A stretch of DNA of 64,000 nt from assembly GCA_001051155.2 (NCBI GenBank), contig JYIP02000006.1, forward strand, positions 1,302,001 through 1,366,000, written 5' to 3'. Both the position numbers and the translations under genes were made by a program. Source of the DNA: Chrysoporthe austroafricana (taxonomy: Eukaryota; Ascomycota; Sordariomycetes; Diaporthales; Cryphonectriaceae). Positions within the stretch are counted from its first letter, which is position 1; every line of letters begins with the position of its first letter. The notes under the pieces are model-generated. The model searched no databases, was not told the DNA's origin, and saw only the letters and a list, made by a program, of their open reading frames with translations. Positions 31,465 to 42,429 of this stretch are shown one piece after another.

Positions 31465-33282
31465 ATGGCGCCCTCTGAGGAGGACAAGGCCAAGGCTGTC
31501 GACCTCAAAAACCAGGGCAACGAGGCTTTCAAGAAGCATGACTGGCAGACTGCTATAGATTTCTACTCCAAGGCAATCGAGTTGAACGATGCAGAGCCTA
31601 CCTACTTCGCGAACCGAGCGCAGGTATGAAACCCGGGCCTCGGCCACAACTCATACTTGCTCGCGTGACTGACCGTAGCCTTCGCTATAACAGGCCTATC
31701 TGAAGACAGAGGCATTCGGCTATGCTATCTCAGATGCGACAAAGGCGATCGAGTTGAATCCAGGCTTTGTCAAGGTGCGTGGTATTTCCAACGCTCGAGG
31801 CAAACGCCCTGTGGCTGACGATTGAATTCTGCACAGGCTTACTACCGTCGTGCTGTTGCCCATGCCGCCATCTTGCGACCGAAAGATGCCCTCCAAGATT
31901 TCAAGACCTGTACAAAGATCGATCCGGGCAACAAGGATGCGAAGCTGAAGCTAGTCGAGTGCCAGAAGATCGTACGCCAGCTCGATTTCTTCGCCGCTAT
32001 CGAGGTTGCCGATGCACCCTCTGCTGCGGCAGGCCTGGACATCGACTCCATAGCTGTCGAGCCCGACTATGATGGCGTCAAGCTCGGTGATGAGATGACA
32101 CAGGAATTCATCGACGACATGACAGAGAGGTTTAAGAACGGCAAAAAGATACATCGTAAATATGTCTATCAGATTATATTGGCTGTCAAGAAGCTCGTCT
32201 ATGATGAGCCGACAATGGTGGAGGTTGAGATCCCTGAGGATGTCAAGCTCACGGTTTGTGGTGATACTCACGGTACGTTGCCTCTTGTTGCCCATTCGCC
32301 TTCAAAGGCGAGACTGACAAGGGGTGTGCAGGCCAGTACTTCGATCTCATGGAGCTCTTCAGATTGAACGGAGTGCCAAGTGACAAGCACTGGTATCTCT
32401 TCAACGGGGACTTCGTCGACAGAGGTTCATGGTCCACTGAAATCGCTCTGTTGCTGTACGCCAACAAGTGGCTGAGACCAAATAACTTCTTCCTGAATCG
32501 TGGGAACCACGAGACAGATGACATGAACAAGGTCTATGGCTTTGAGGGAGAGTGCAAGGCCAAGTACAACGAGCGGCAAGTCAAATCACGGTTCTGCAAG
32601 CTGTCACCATACTGACCCGGTGTTTAGCATCTTCAAGCTCTTCTCTGAAAGCTTCTCCGCACTGCCCCTAGCAACCCTGATCGGCAAGAAGTACTTTGTT
32701 CTTCATGGAGGTCTGTTCTCTGACGACAATGTCACTCTGGACGACATCCGCAAATTGGACCGGCACAAGCAAAGGCAGCCTGGTCAAGCCGGGTTAATGA
32801 TGGAGATGCTCTGGACAGACCCTCAGACCGAGCCCGGCCGTGGCCCGAGCAAGCGTGGCGTCGGCATGCAGTTCGGCCCAGATGTAACCAAGCGCTTCTG
32901 CGAGAAGAACGGCCTAGAAGCCATCATCCGAAGTCACGAAGTTCGCATGGAAGGTTACGAGGAGGAGCATGACGGGAAGTGCATCACAGGTAAGATAGCC
33001 GTGTGGCCCCATTGCAGAGTCGAATTCCTAACGCTGTGGCAGTCTTCTCCGCGCCCAAGTACTGCGACATGACGGAGAACAAGGGTGCTTATATCAATAT
33101 TGGATCCACGTACAAGCTGGATTTCCACAAATTTGACGCTGTTCCTCATCCTAACATTCGGCCAATGGTAACAGTCCCAACGCTCTCCCCCCTCTCCGTT
33201 CCTCTCGAAAAAAAAAACAAAAAAAACACTGACCCTAATTTAGGCCTACGCCAACAACTCGATCATGTCCTCTGTGATGTAA
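31465..33282 (+). CDS. PPT1: Serine/threonine protein phosphatase 5 (TPR-containing, PPP family)
   Basis: Hsp90-linked protein phosphatase. Seven exons: 31465-31623, 31694-31774, 31837-32272, 32332-32575, 32628-32989, 33043-33167 and 33244-33282; 481 residues, the usual size. The N-terminus has three TPR units ([21 protein letters not shown] onward, residues 14-120). The catalytic domain has all PPP motifs: GDTHGQ (split by intron 3), GDFVDRG, RGNHET, and the late VFSAPKYCD. The C-terminus is the short helix [12 protein letters not shown]. Intron 4 (32576-32627) starts with GC, not GT: GCG|GCAAGT. This is the only boundary that keeps the frame into [10 protein letters not shown]. The last intron has long A runs. 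Confidence 0.96.
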
Positions 33283-33602
33283 GGTTCGCAAGATTCTAGA
33301 CCATTTCAGCGTGAATCCTGCATATAGAAACAGTTTACGGCAGCATACCTGCGGAGTTGGTTCATGGGCTCTGACGGTGGCGTTCTTGGTTTTGCGCTGG
33401 GGAAATGGTTGAAGGCAAACTTCGGTCTACAGGCAGGCGGTATGCGATGTCTAGGTGCTTCCCAGATACGCACCGTAGCGTCGAAATAGGTCCAGCAGGG
33501 TCTTCTGTCGGGGCGTGGCCGGACAAGGACAACAAACCCAGGATGGTAGATTCAATAGTCGTTTGCGTGAGGAGAATCGGGTCAAAAAAAGAAAAGATGG
33601 AA
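33283..33602. other. Convergent 3' region of PP5 and POP8; nothing recognised
   Basis: About 320 bp between two facing stop codons. It should contain the two 3' UTRs. No other feature is seen. Confidence 0.6.
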
Positions 33603-34043
33603 TCATGATTCCCCCCAGATCTTCCGCTGGTCATTCCTGCCCACGAGTGCACCCAGCCAGTCTCCTGCTGCGCAGATTCTGAACCCAGAAACAGGCCCCG
33701 ATCCCACCCATGCCGTCAAGGCACTAGAAAGGGCACCCAGGTCTTGTCGAGGCACCCGCACCCAACACTCCCGGCCAGTAACCTTGAGGATGTCGATAGG
33801 CATGCCCATCCCTGTGAGGCCGAGAAATTGCCTCAGCGCCGACGTGAGGTACTGCCGGAGTGTCAGCTCGTCCAGGACCAGTTCCTGGCTAGCGGTGATG
33901 AGTTCTAGGTGCGCATAGCCGTGGGGTGGTTTCTTGACGGTGGTGCTGTAGATATCGTGGGACTTAGTAGAACTTGATTTCGCTACTTTAGCGTTGTTGA
34001 TTGTCACATCCAGGGCCGTTTCGATGTCCATTTTTTCCGCCAT
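33603..34043 (-). CDS. POP8: RNase P/MRP subunit Pop8-like protein
   Basis: Small Pop5/Rpp14-like fold subunit of RNase P and RNase MRP, which process tRNA and rRNA precursors in the nucleus. Single exon of 146 residues from the ATG at 34043; an in-frame ATG four codons on (MDIETALD) could also serve. The middle has the family pattern HGYAHLELITASQE, then LTLRQYLTSALRQFLGLTG and a strand-rich end, ECWVRVPRQDLGALSSAL. Assignment rests on this pattern and on length, since Pop8 is poorly conserved. Head-to-head with SPT4. Confidence 0.7.
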   Translation of the reverse strand: MAEKMDIETALDVTINNAKVAKSSSTKSHDIYSTTVKKPPHGYAHLELITASQELVLDELTLRQYLTSALRQFLGLTGMGMPIDILKVTGRECWVRVPRQDLGALSSALTAWVGSGPVSGFRICAAGDWLGALVGRNDQRKIWGES

Positions 34044-34412
34044 CTTGATGGCTTGAAAAAAAGACCAAGTGAACCGTAATTGTCGAGAGCGGTGGAGTCT
34101 GGATGGGAATTTCCGTACCAGCTGCCTGCGTAGTATACATAGTGCCTGAGGAACAATGCGTCTAACGGGGCCCTCCCTGCACCGCCCTTGCCTGCCGGCG
34201 CAAGTTCCATGCTCACGCTCAGCTGCAGCTCAACTTTAACTGTCGATTGACGAACGTTAGCCACTTCCACCTTCCGCAACAAAGAACACCTTTCACGACG
34301 CGATCAGTCTTTCCCAAGCAACATTACGAAGACATCGGTCTCGTCAAAAAATAACGCGCCAAACATATCACCTTTCTGCAAACGCATCTCCAGCTCCTAC
34401 TCTTGATGTGAG
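34044..34412. promoter_or_regulatory. Bidirectional promoter region between POP8 and SPT4
   Basis: 369 bp between divergent start codons; both leaders lie here. No discrete motif is singled out. Confidence 0.5.
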
Positions 34413-35031
34413 ATGGACAAGTTTAGCTCCGAGACGCAGCGCAGAGGCAAACGCGCCTGCATGGTCTGCTCCATTGTGCTGCCAAAGACGGTACGTTCGT
34501 TCGCGTCTGTAGAGAACACGTTTCTGGTCCCATTGTGATCCATTTCTTCTCCACACCGTGGTAGGCTGCTATGTCTTTGCTAACACTCTGTCCCATCTCC
34601 CAGGAGTTCAAGCGCAACGGCTGTCCCAACTGCGAGGAGTACCTCCACCTTGCCGGCAATGAAGAGGCCATCGAGCTATGCACCTCGTCCGTCTACGAGG
34701 GCCTCATCGCTCTTGCCGACCCCTCTCGCTCATGGGTCGCCAAGTGGCAGCGCATCGACAAGTACATCAAGGGCACCTACGCTACCAAGGTCATGGGTAC
34801 CTTACCTCCCGACGTCGTTACGAACTTGCTGGAGGAGTACAATATCCGGTATATACCGTGAGTCGTCACCGCATTACCTTGGGTTCATTTTCCAGGTTCC
34901 TACAGGGCCGCCCTTGCGTGCTTGGCTGTTTATACAGGGATTATATTATAGACGGTGTTCAGCCGGTGCAAGCCAAGAAGGATAGAGAGCTGACAAAGAT
35001 ACAGACGCGATGGGAGTGCGGGCAACGATGA
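34413..35031 (+). CDS. SPT4: Transcription elongation factor Spt4
   Basis: Zinc-binding partner of Spt5 in the DSIF complex that travels with RNA polymerase II. Exon 1 is 34413-34490, exon 2 starts at 34604. A four-Cys zinc ribbon is clear: CMVC (16, 19) and CPNC (33, 36). After it come the family motifs [24 protein letters not shown] and [12 protein letters not shown]. The 3' end is uncertain. If exon 2 is not spliced, a TGA at 34859-34861 ends the protein at IRYIP (111 residues, a normal Spt4 length). If the donor at 34858 (GTGAGT) is used with the acceptor before 34938, it continues with a charged tail to the TGA at 35029-35031 (141 residues). A nearer acceptor at 34895 also keeps the frame. 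The coordinates given use the donor and acceptor at 34858 and 34938. Confidence 0.88.
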
Positions 35032-35075
35032 CTAGGTGCCATCCAGCAGCACCCATTTGATGGCTGAGCCGAGAG

Positions 35076-35910
35076 ATGGAGTTTCTGACTCCCGAAGAGC
35101 GCAACGACATTCGTTGGTCCCGAGACGACGCAGACGGCGAGCGGAGATTACGCAAGGTAATTATGACGACCAGACGACCAACGACCAAGAGGTTGGCCTT
35201 GTGGGCCGAGATGACTAGGAAAAACAGCCTCGACCAAAAACAATACAGAGAAATGCACTTTCTAGCGAAGGTGCAGAGGGGCAGGCATCAGATAGCCTAG
35301 AAAGTGAAAAGTTACGCAAGGCTGCTGAGGTGTAGCAAAGGAGATGTGACTACCATCGCGAGTGCAAGAGGCGGCTTCGTGCTGCTCCTGAAGGCAAGAG
35401 GAGAGATGCCAAGTCTAAAACAACGTTGGAGATCTACTACTCGTGGAAAGGAGAGTCGTGCTGCAAGCCAGAAGTGCATTGATATTGCCTAGGGCGCAAT
35501 GATGAGATGGAGGAGGAGGCGTGGTATCGTACCACATGAAAGGCCATCGCTCAAGCGGGTCATGAAGCCGAGCAGAAGCTGCAGGAGGACAGGGACAGAT
35601 ACACCAGCCCGCCGAGGCTAGCAGATACTGCAGAGACAACAGCAGCATTCTCGACGCAAAGAATTTGATGTGACGCGGGCGGGAAAGGGTATGAGATTCG
35701 GGCTTTGGGGAAAGCCAGTGCTTTCAACCAAGCGCGACAGACTGAAAGGTAGCAGACTAGGATGTAGTATGAAGAGGTCCAGCTGCAGGGACGTGCCGAA
35801 ATCAATGCAGCAAATCAAGAAATTAGAAGAAAATATTGTACCCAAGCTGTGTGCGATGTTCGTAGGAACTCAAACAGAAGGCTGTGTGCCTACGGGGTAT
35901 CATTGCTGAA
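35076..35910 (+). pseudogene. Decayed coding-like stretch of unknown origin
   Basis: Starts with an open run MEFLTPEERNDIRWSRDD (from 35076). Farther on, one plus-strand frame reads as a hydrophilic, charged protein, broken by at least six stops. Pieces include KSKTTLEIYYSWKGES, AIAQAGHEAEQKLQEDRD, LADTAETTAAFSTQRI, EINAANQEIRRKY and GVSLLKKYYDLAKTG. The composition (Glu, Lys, Arg, Ala, Gln, few odd residues) is unlike the antisense frames and suggests an old coiled-coil-type protein gene that has decayed. I cannot name the parent family. It lies between the SPT4 stop and the KIN17 stop, where a normal convergent spacer would be 200-300 bp. Confidence 0.35.
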
Positions 35911-35923
35911 GAAATACTATGAT

Positions 35924-36928
35924 CTAGCCAAGACGGGGCCTCTTGTTAAATCCACCACCCCCTGATGACTCCCGCGCCCGTTTCTTCTCCATCTCCTCTC
36001 GCATGATCCTCTCCGCCTCGCTCATCTTCTTTGGCTGCTCGATCTTGAACGACTTCTTAGCGCCGCCCGACAAGGCATTCTTCTTGGACTGGGCGAAGAC
36101 ATTCTTTGGTTGAGGCTTCGCGCCGAAGGAGAAACCTGCCGGCTTTGAGGATTTCGATGGTTCTGCTCCGTCTTTGCTGGTATCAGCGTCGTCTGCTGCG
36201 AGTGTGTCGGGCTTGGACTCTGGTGTGCCATCCTTGTTTGCCTCGCCATTCTTCTCTGGGGGCTTCGCCCCGAATGATAGTTTGATCTTCTCGCCGTCCT
36301 CGAGCCGAAAACCCTTCTTCTCCTCTCCCTCGCCTTCTTCATCGTCGTCCGCACCCTTGTCCTTCCTCCTCTCCTCCGCAGCCTTCTTAGCCCGCTTCTG
36401 CTGCTCCCGGATCATCCTCAGCTCCCTCTCCTCATCCCCCTTGTCCAACATATCCTTCCGCCGGATCGCCTCGGCACGCTGGAGCGCCTCGGGGCTGTTG
36501 TCGATCCACGCGATGTGCAGACCCTTCTCCGTCTCCTCCACACGGCAGATGCCCTCCCGGCCCAGGTACTTCGCATACTCGGTGAGGCTGGGCCAGCGCG
36601 TCGCGTTCATGTGCACGTGCTGCTTGTTGGCGATGTACTCCTGGTAGAAGTGGTTGATGTGCACGCTCTTGGTACCGTGGGATGTGCGGAGCTGCTGCAG
36701 GAAGTCCCGGTTGAACTGGTTGCTGAACTCGTTGATGGCCTTCTTGGGGTCCTCGCCCACGACGAGCATCTGCCGCACGTGAGACTCGCTCTGTACGTGC
36801 ATTTTGAAGCCGTTCTCGTCGCGCATCTGCCGCTCGCACACCTGGCAGTACCAGCGCAGCCGCCCGAGCCCCTTGGCCTTTTGCTGGTTCGAGACCCATT
36901 TCGTGCTGCCTACCTCGGCGCGACCCAT
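35924..36928 (-). CDS. kin17: KIN17-type zinc-finger DNA/RNA-binding protein
   Basis: Conserved nuclear protein linked to DNA replication, repair and mRNA processing (human KIN, yeast Rts2). Start ATG 36928, MGRAEVGSTKWVSNQQKAKG, matches the conserved N-terminus; the open frame upstream (to 37060) is excluded. 334 residues. A C2H2 finger sits in WYCQVCERQM...FKMHVQSESH (about residues 26-51). The kin17 winged-helix domain follows (HINHFYQEYIANKQHVHM, WPSLTEYAKYLGREG). The last half is Lys/Glu-rich with two FSFGAKP/LSFGAKP repeats and ends KRPRLG. The C-terminal KOW domain of animal KIN17 is absent, as usual in fungi. Confidence 0.94.
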   Translation of the reverse strand: MGRAEVGSTKWVSNQQKAKGLGRLRWYCQVCERQMRDENGFKMHVQSESHVRQMLVVGEDPKKAINEFSNQFNRDFLQQLRTSHGTKSVHINHFYQEYIANKQHVHMNATRWPSLTEYAKYLGREGICRVEETEKGLHIAWIDNSPEALQRAEAIRRKDMLDKGDEERELRMIREQQKRAKKAAEERRKDKGADDDEEGEGEEKKGFRLEDGEKIKLSFGAKPPEKNGEANKDGTPESKPDTLAADDADTSKDGAEPSKSSKPAGFSFGAKPQPKNVFAQSKKNALSGGAKKSFKIEQPKKMSEAERIMREEMEKKRARESSGGGGFNKRPRLG

Positions 36929-37528
36929 CTTTGGCAGTGTTTCGTGATGGGGGAGAGGGAAAGGGGTGCGGCGTAGGGAGTGTCGAGATTTGAATCGAGA
37001 GTCGTGTCTTGAGGATGTGGACGTGCGGGAAGGCGAGGTTGCATGCGGCGGTGGTAGCAATTTTGAAGTGGATGGTAGGAGGGCGTTGGTGGCGGGAAGT
37101 CAATGTACGGAACTTGGGGATGAAGTTGAAGTGCTTTGTGGCATGGCTTTGCATGTGAAGATTAATTAAAGGGCACCGGGGGTTATTGCACTAGGTCGTG
37201 CAGATTTGTCAGGTATGCAGCTTCTACGACCGTATCTACACGGGGGGCGCCAAGGTAGTTACCAGAGACACGATGACTCGATGATTTGGTACGAGATAGA
37301 CGCTGTCATACTAGGACGAGGGATGAACAGAATTGTAATACAGTCTCACATGTATCGATGATACAATTCCCAATTGTCAAAGGCTCCCCCCCCCCCAAAA
37401 AAAAAACACTAAGCAGCGATACCTATACGTCCATACTTTTATGCTACATCTATGTCCGTCTAAGTTCTTTCTTGTATCTTCTCCTATCTGTACGAGACGG
37501 TGCGTACGGATAGGTCTATCTATCCCTC
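36929..37528. other. 600 bp between KIN17 and aspartokinase; nothing coding
   Basis: Holds the KIN17 upstream region and the aspartokinase 3' UTR. A run of C directly followed by a run of A lies at about 37386-37406. No other feature is seen. Confidence 0.6.
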
Positions 37529-39458
37529 TCACTCCAAAAATGTGAACAGACTCGTGTGGAGTACATTCATCGCCCTCGTCGCATCGCGGGCGTCAATGAC
37601 GCACGAGATATTGATCTCGCTCGCTCCTGTAGCCACAGGTTGTCAGGATGGGATATCAAAATAATACGGAACTGGGACTCATGCAGACTTACCCTGCGAG
37701 ATCATCTCGATGTTGACATTGTGCTCACCCAGCGTTGTGAACATCTTACCAGCCACGCCAATCATATTCTTCATGTCCGCGCCCACCAGACTCAGGATGG
37801 CCATGCTATGCAGCACACTGACATCGCCGCATTCGGCCAGCTCCTTGATCGCCATCTCGAACCTCTCCATCTCGGAGCTCTGCAGATGTATCGCCATAGA
37901 TACATGCACCTCGCTCGTGGAGATGAGGTCGACCGAGATCTTGTACTTGTCCAGGATTACAAACACCTTCGCCACGAACCCGTGCGCGATGGACCTCTTG
38001 TTCGAGTGCACGTTGATTACCGAGATCTTATCTTTGATAGTGACAGCCGTCGGCCGCTTGGGCGTCTTTCTTGCCAGAGAAATTTCGCTTGGCCTCGAGC
38101 GCTTCAGCTCATGGCCAGGCGCCAACACAGGATCCGGAACGACGATCGTGCCGTCGCCACGCGGGTTCTTGACATTCTTGATACGCACCGGGATCGGCGG
38201 GGTCGCCTTGATGACCTGGTCCATGGTGAGATGGTGGATGACCTCGGACCCGTAGAAGGTCAGCTCAGCGGCCTCGGATGGCGTGATGGACGCCAGCAGC
38301 CGCGCGGTGGGGACCTTGGTCGGGTCAGCGGTGAAGATGCCGTCGACCTCCTTCCATATCTGCAGCTCGTCCGCCATGAGGCCGACCGCGACGAGCGCGG
38401 AGCATAGGTCCGTGTATCCCCTTCCGACGTCACCGTCCATCAGGCTCCCGGGGACGTTACCGAAGAAGCCGGTGATGACGGGGACACGGTCCTCGCAGGC
38501 TGCGACTTTGGCCTTGAAGGCCGCTGCCGCATCACGGTAGAAAGAGGTGTCGAGGCGCACTGCGCCGTCGATGTGCAACACATCGGCAAGGTCGACGTAC
38601 TCTGCCTCTACGTGCTGCGGTCAGGGTTAGCTTAGTAAATTCATTTGCTGATGCATGCGTGAGAAACCCACCCGATCCCTCAACACATATGCCATAAACC
38701 TGCAGCTCAATCTCTCACCAAAGCTGACCACTCGGTCCTTGGATCTCGAGTTGACCTCGAGCTTGAAGCGTTTTGACGCCTGGATGTACTCAACCAGCTC
38801 CTGGCATTCATTTCTAATATCCTGCTTTAGTGCCTCCCTGAGTTCAGGATCTTGAACCGATGACTCAGCGGCAGAAATGTGGTCACTGCAGATGTCTTGT
38901 ATGATGCTGTTGGCCTCCTCCGTCAACTCAGCCTGCGTGGCCTGTTCGCCAGTAGCAGCATCGATATTTCGTAACCTCCTGAAGACCTCGAGCAGACTTT
39001 TTCGCGCCGATCACAGCCTGTCAGCCAAGGTGCCCGTGACGGTGGCCTGGCAGGCTCGCCAATGGCGTAGATGGTGATGAATACTCACCGACTTGTGGTG
39101 CCGGTGACCTTCTTGCCTGAGCTGCGTGCCGAACAGACAATGGCTACCTTGTTGTTACCCATACTCGCCCTGCCCATGAGTCAGCATGTCTGAGGCTGAA
39201 GAACAGGTCTCACTTGAGCTGTGGACGACATACCTCACGATGTCTTCTGCTATCTGCAGGCGAGATCAGCTTAGTGCCACCAAGAAAGAGGGGGCTTGCG
39301 AACGAGTAGGAAGAAGTAGACCGTTCTATGTCGAACCGCACCGCACGTTCTCGTACCTTTTCTGGCCATTTTCCAACACTGGTGCCGCCAAACTTCTGAA
39401 CCACCCAGCCATTTGGGCAGTTATTCCTTATAACAGGCTTCATGACGGCCTCTCCCAT
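37529..39458 (-). CDS. HOM3: Aspartate kinase (aspartokinase)
   Basis: First enzyme of the aspartate pathway to threonine, methionine and homoserine; phosphorylates L-aspartate with ATP in the cytosol. Six exons: 39357-39458, 39234-39253 (only 20 nt), 39089-39169, 38672-38996, 37693-38614 and 37529-37626. All phases close and give 515 residues, near the 527 of yeast Hom3. Motifs: the N-terminal KFGGTSVG (residues 22-29), VAIVCSARSSGKK, VPVITGFFG, GRGYTDLCSALVAVG and the VDGIFTADPTKVP loop. Two ACT domains close the protein; the first covers INVHSNKRSIAHGFVAKVF, and the second spans the last intron (MFTTLGEHNVNIEMISQG, ASEINISCVID). From family knowledge, threonine feedback is expected through the ACT pair. 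Confidence 0.96.
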
Positions 39459-40497
39459 TGAGTGTCGTGTGCTGGTAGGTTCTTGTCAAGAAAGGATACG
39501 ACGAAAATCCACATGGGCACCCGGTCGATGAATGGTTGTGGAAGCCAAGCTGAGCCGGAGATGCTTGCAGGAATGAAGGACCAGTCGTGAGTCTTGGAAA
39601 GGCACGTTGGCGTGAGTCAATTGGGTGGAGCAAATCATCAGCGAGTTGACAACAGGTGCAAGGATCTAGAAAGTAGGAGGACAGAACAGAATCACCCGAC
39701 TGCCCTCGAATCTCGCTATATCTCGAGCCACTGTGGCCTTACTAAATATTTCCTACCTGAGTCTCGGGCGGATGCAACAGGGCACGGTCGCCAGCAAATC
39801 GCGAGACCTTATTAGAAAACCTCTCAGAGAAAGAATTTAGAGGCCTTGAAGATGGCTTAGTAGGGAGACTAGAAATCAACTTGTTTTTCTTTTTTGGCTA
39901 GCGGCCCGCCTATGCCGACCCCGGACCTAGGACCCCACCATCCCACCAGCGCTGGGGAGACCGCCTCGCCGCGCTGCAGTCGCACCCTTTGCCGAGAACC
40001 TTAATATATCATCCTCCACAACTGATGTCGAGCCCTCATACGACGTCTTCCGCTATACCAACCTCGGCCCTACCTTTGACGCTGGCTATACTTTCGAAAC
40101 GACCCTTGGTAGATCTATGACAGACTACCCTCTTTACTCCCCGTATTAAAATAATAATAATAATAAAAAAAATAAAAAAAAAAAACTCCTGGTTAGATCT
40201 GCTAAAATACAATGGTATGGTATGGTGTGTTGTATGATCGAGGCATATCAATGATGAGAGGAAGCAAGGCTCTGCGATCTACCTATCGACCTAACAGTGT
40301 TCCCAGATCATCCAGCTGTGCTAGGACGTCACTGTGGCCTTGGTGTGCGGCTCAACAGCAGATATGATCTTCCTCTTTGAAAGGAAACACCGTGTCCCTT
40401 GATTGAAAAGGATAAACTCTGCCTACCTAGGTATTACATGCAGGCCACTGGCCCGTCAAGACTCGCCCAAGGCCCCCCGCATGCGATGAGCTACTCA
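39459..40497. other. 1 kb between aspartokinase and the P450; one orphan open stretch
   Basis: Upstream of aspartokinase and downstream of the P450, both on the minus strand. On the plus strand a stop-free frame runs from 39931 to a TAA at 40147-40149 with a protein-like translation (NLGPTFDAGYTFETTLG), but no ATG or clear splice partner. An AAT/A-rich simple repeat follows at about 40147-40187. Confidence 0.45.
40147..40187 (+). repeat. AAT / poly-A simple repeat
   Basis: Five or so AAT units followed by A runs; simple sequence in non-coding DNA. Confidence 0.85.
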
Positions 40498-42325
40498 TCA
40501 TGAGCTCTCGAATTTCCTCGGCGTCAGGTGCACGTTCAGCGCACCCTTTTCCCAGAGCAGGTAGATCTTCTGCCTCTGCATCCAATCCTGGCTGTCGTCT
40601 GCGAGCTCCAGGTCGAAGTTCCAAAGGATCCGGGCGAGGATAGTACGCATCTCGACATAGGCTAGACTGTATTGGAAGGAACACCTGTCAGTACGATTTC
40701 GACGGAGTCGTAACTTCTCGGACCGCGTGCTCGGCGAAGCCCTCTAAGTTCCAGAGCGAGAGTCTCGACTTACTTTCTGCCTATGCAGTTCCTCGGTCCA
40801 ATGTGAAAAGGCTGAAACACATCTCGGTCGTCTGTGGCGAACCTCGGGTCTCCAAGCCAGCGTTCCGGGTGGAACTCCTCCGGCGCCGCGAAGAACTTCT
40901 CGTTGTGGTAGAGGGCGTAGTGATACAGGGAAACGACTGTCTGCAGGGGGATTAGTCAGCAGTCATCCACACAGCAAACATAGTCCGCCGTCACCGGGTA
41001 AGTGAGCACTTACATTCTCCGCAACGTAATGCCCGGCGATGGTACCCCCTCCCTCCGGAACCTCTCGAGGCAATCCCAGTGGCGCTGGGGGATAGATGCG
41101 CAGCGCCTCGTCCAGACAGGCGAGCATATATTGCAGGCTGCTCACGGACGTGAAGTTGATTTCATCCTCCCTACTAAACGCCGTGCGCACCTCACTCGTC
41201 AGTCTCGCCAGCGCCGCCCGGTTCCTCCCGAGCAGGTACGTGACGCCAGACAACAACGTCGCCGTGGTCTCGGACCCTGCAGTGATCAACATGCTGCTAG
41301 TCATCTGCAGCTTTTCCATGCTCAAAGGGTTGCCATCTTCGCCCTTCGCCCGCAGCATCCCCTCGATCAGATCAGGCCGCTCGGCGCCCAGGGCCATGCG
41401 CTTGAGGAGCTTCTCCTTGGTGAGCTTCAGGTGCTCCTGGCGCTGCTTCATCAGGCGCCTCGGCGCGAGCGCCAATAAGAGGGGTCGGACCAGTGGGAAG
41501 AACTTGGCTACCTGGCCGTACATGCCCATTTTGATGTTCGCAAAGATCATGGCGACCCACGGATGGTAATTAGACGTCTCGAGACAGCCGAAGGCCTCGC
41601 CGAATGCCAGGTCGCCGATGACATCAAATGTGGTATAGTTATACCCTGTGGTACAGCCTGGGTTAGTCGCATGGGCAAAACAAGTGCCCTTAAAATTGGT
41701 TGCGTAACTTACACTTAACCATGTCGACCTTGCTCCGACCCCCGTGACAGCTCTCATGAAGCTTCTCGATCAGCAGATCGATATACTGCATGATGATCGC
41801 CTGCTGCTCCCGCATGCTCTTCTCACTGAACCCGTGCGCCAGTTGCCTCCTCAGCCTCCCATGCTCCTCCCTCCCTGCGCTTATCACCGTGTTGGGCTGC
41901 CTATTCCTGAGGCGGTAGAACTGCGCTGCCTTCTGCATCTCGGGCTCCCCCGGGCCGCGATGACCCATGATGTCTTTCCAGGCGCGCGCGTCCGCGAAGA
42001 CGAGCTCGCCCGGCGCGATCCGCACCACGCTGCCATACGTCCTGTGCAGGTCGAGGATTTTGAAGGGTAGCCGGCCCGAGAGGAGGTGGATGCAGTAGGG
42101 GATGCGGCTCACGCGCATGAGAAGGGGGCCGGGGAAAGCGCGCAGCGGGTGTAGGAAGAGGTTGTATACGACCAAGTAGATGAGGTAGCCGGCGAACTCG
42201 GGTTGGTGTTAGCCCATTACGACTCCTGCTGACGCCCCGGAACGGTGCGGTGGTGGGTAACTTACAGCAACAGAGGCTATCGCCAGCAGGTTGCCCGGAC
42301 TAGGGCTGACACTCAGGACACCCAT
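40498..42325 (-). CDS. Cytochrome P450 monooxygenase (isotrichodermin C-15 hydroxylase/benzoate hydroxylase-like group)
   Basis: Haem-thiolate monooxygenase of secondary or xenobiotic metabolism; substrate unknown. Five exons: 42266-42325, 41713-42196, 41014-41645, 40774-40940 and 40498-40666; 503 residues. An N-terminal membrane anchor (about residues 10-35) is followed by the Pro-rich hinge HPLRAFPGP. Diagnostic motifs: WYNYTTFDVIGDLAFGE, the I-helix AGSETTAT, the K-helix EALR, PERW, and the haem loop FHIGPRNCIG with Cys444. The acceptor before 40666 was chosen because it restores the canonical GRNLAYVEMR. No polyketide or peptide synthetase, transporter or Zn2Cys6 regulator is nearby, so it seems a lone gene. 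A TATA box and a perfect inverted repeat lie upstream. Confidence 0.95.
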
Positions 42326-42400
42326 GATGACCGCCTTTTCTCCCTTTGGCAAAAATATTATGATGCTTTCACGGAAGACTCCTCAAAGAGCTGGTTTTCC

Positions 42401-42408
42401 CTTTTATA
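42401..42408 (-). promoter_or_regulatory. TATA box of the P450 gene
   Basis: TATAAAAG on the minus strand, 76-83 bp before the P450 ATG, within TATATTATAAAAG. It is one of the clearest TATA boxes in the window. Confidence 0.6.
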
Positions 42409-42429
42409 ATATACGAAAGTCGGGAGATG

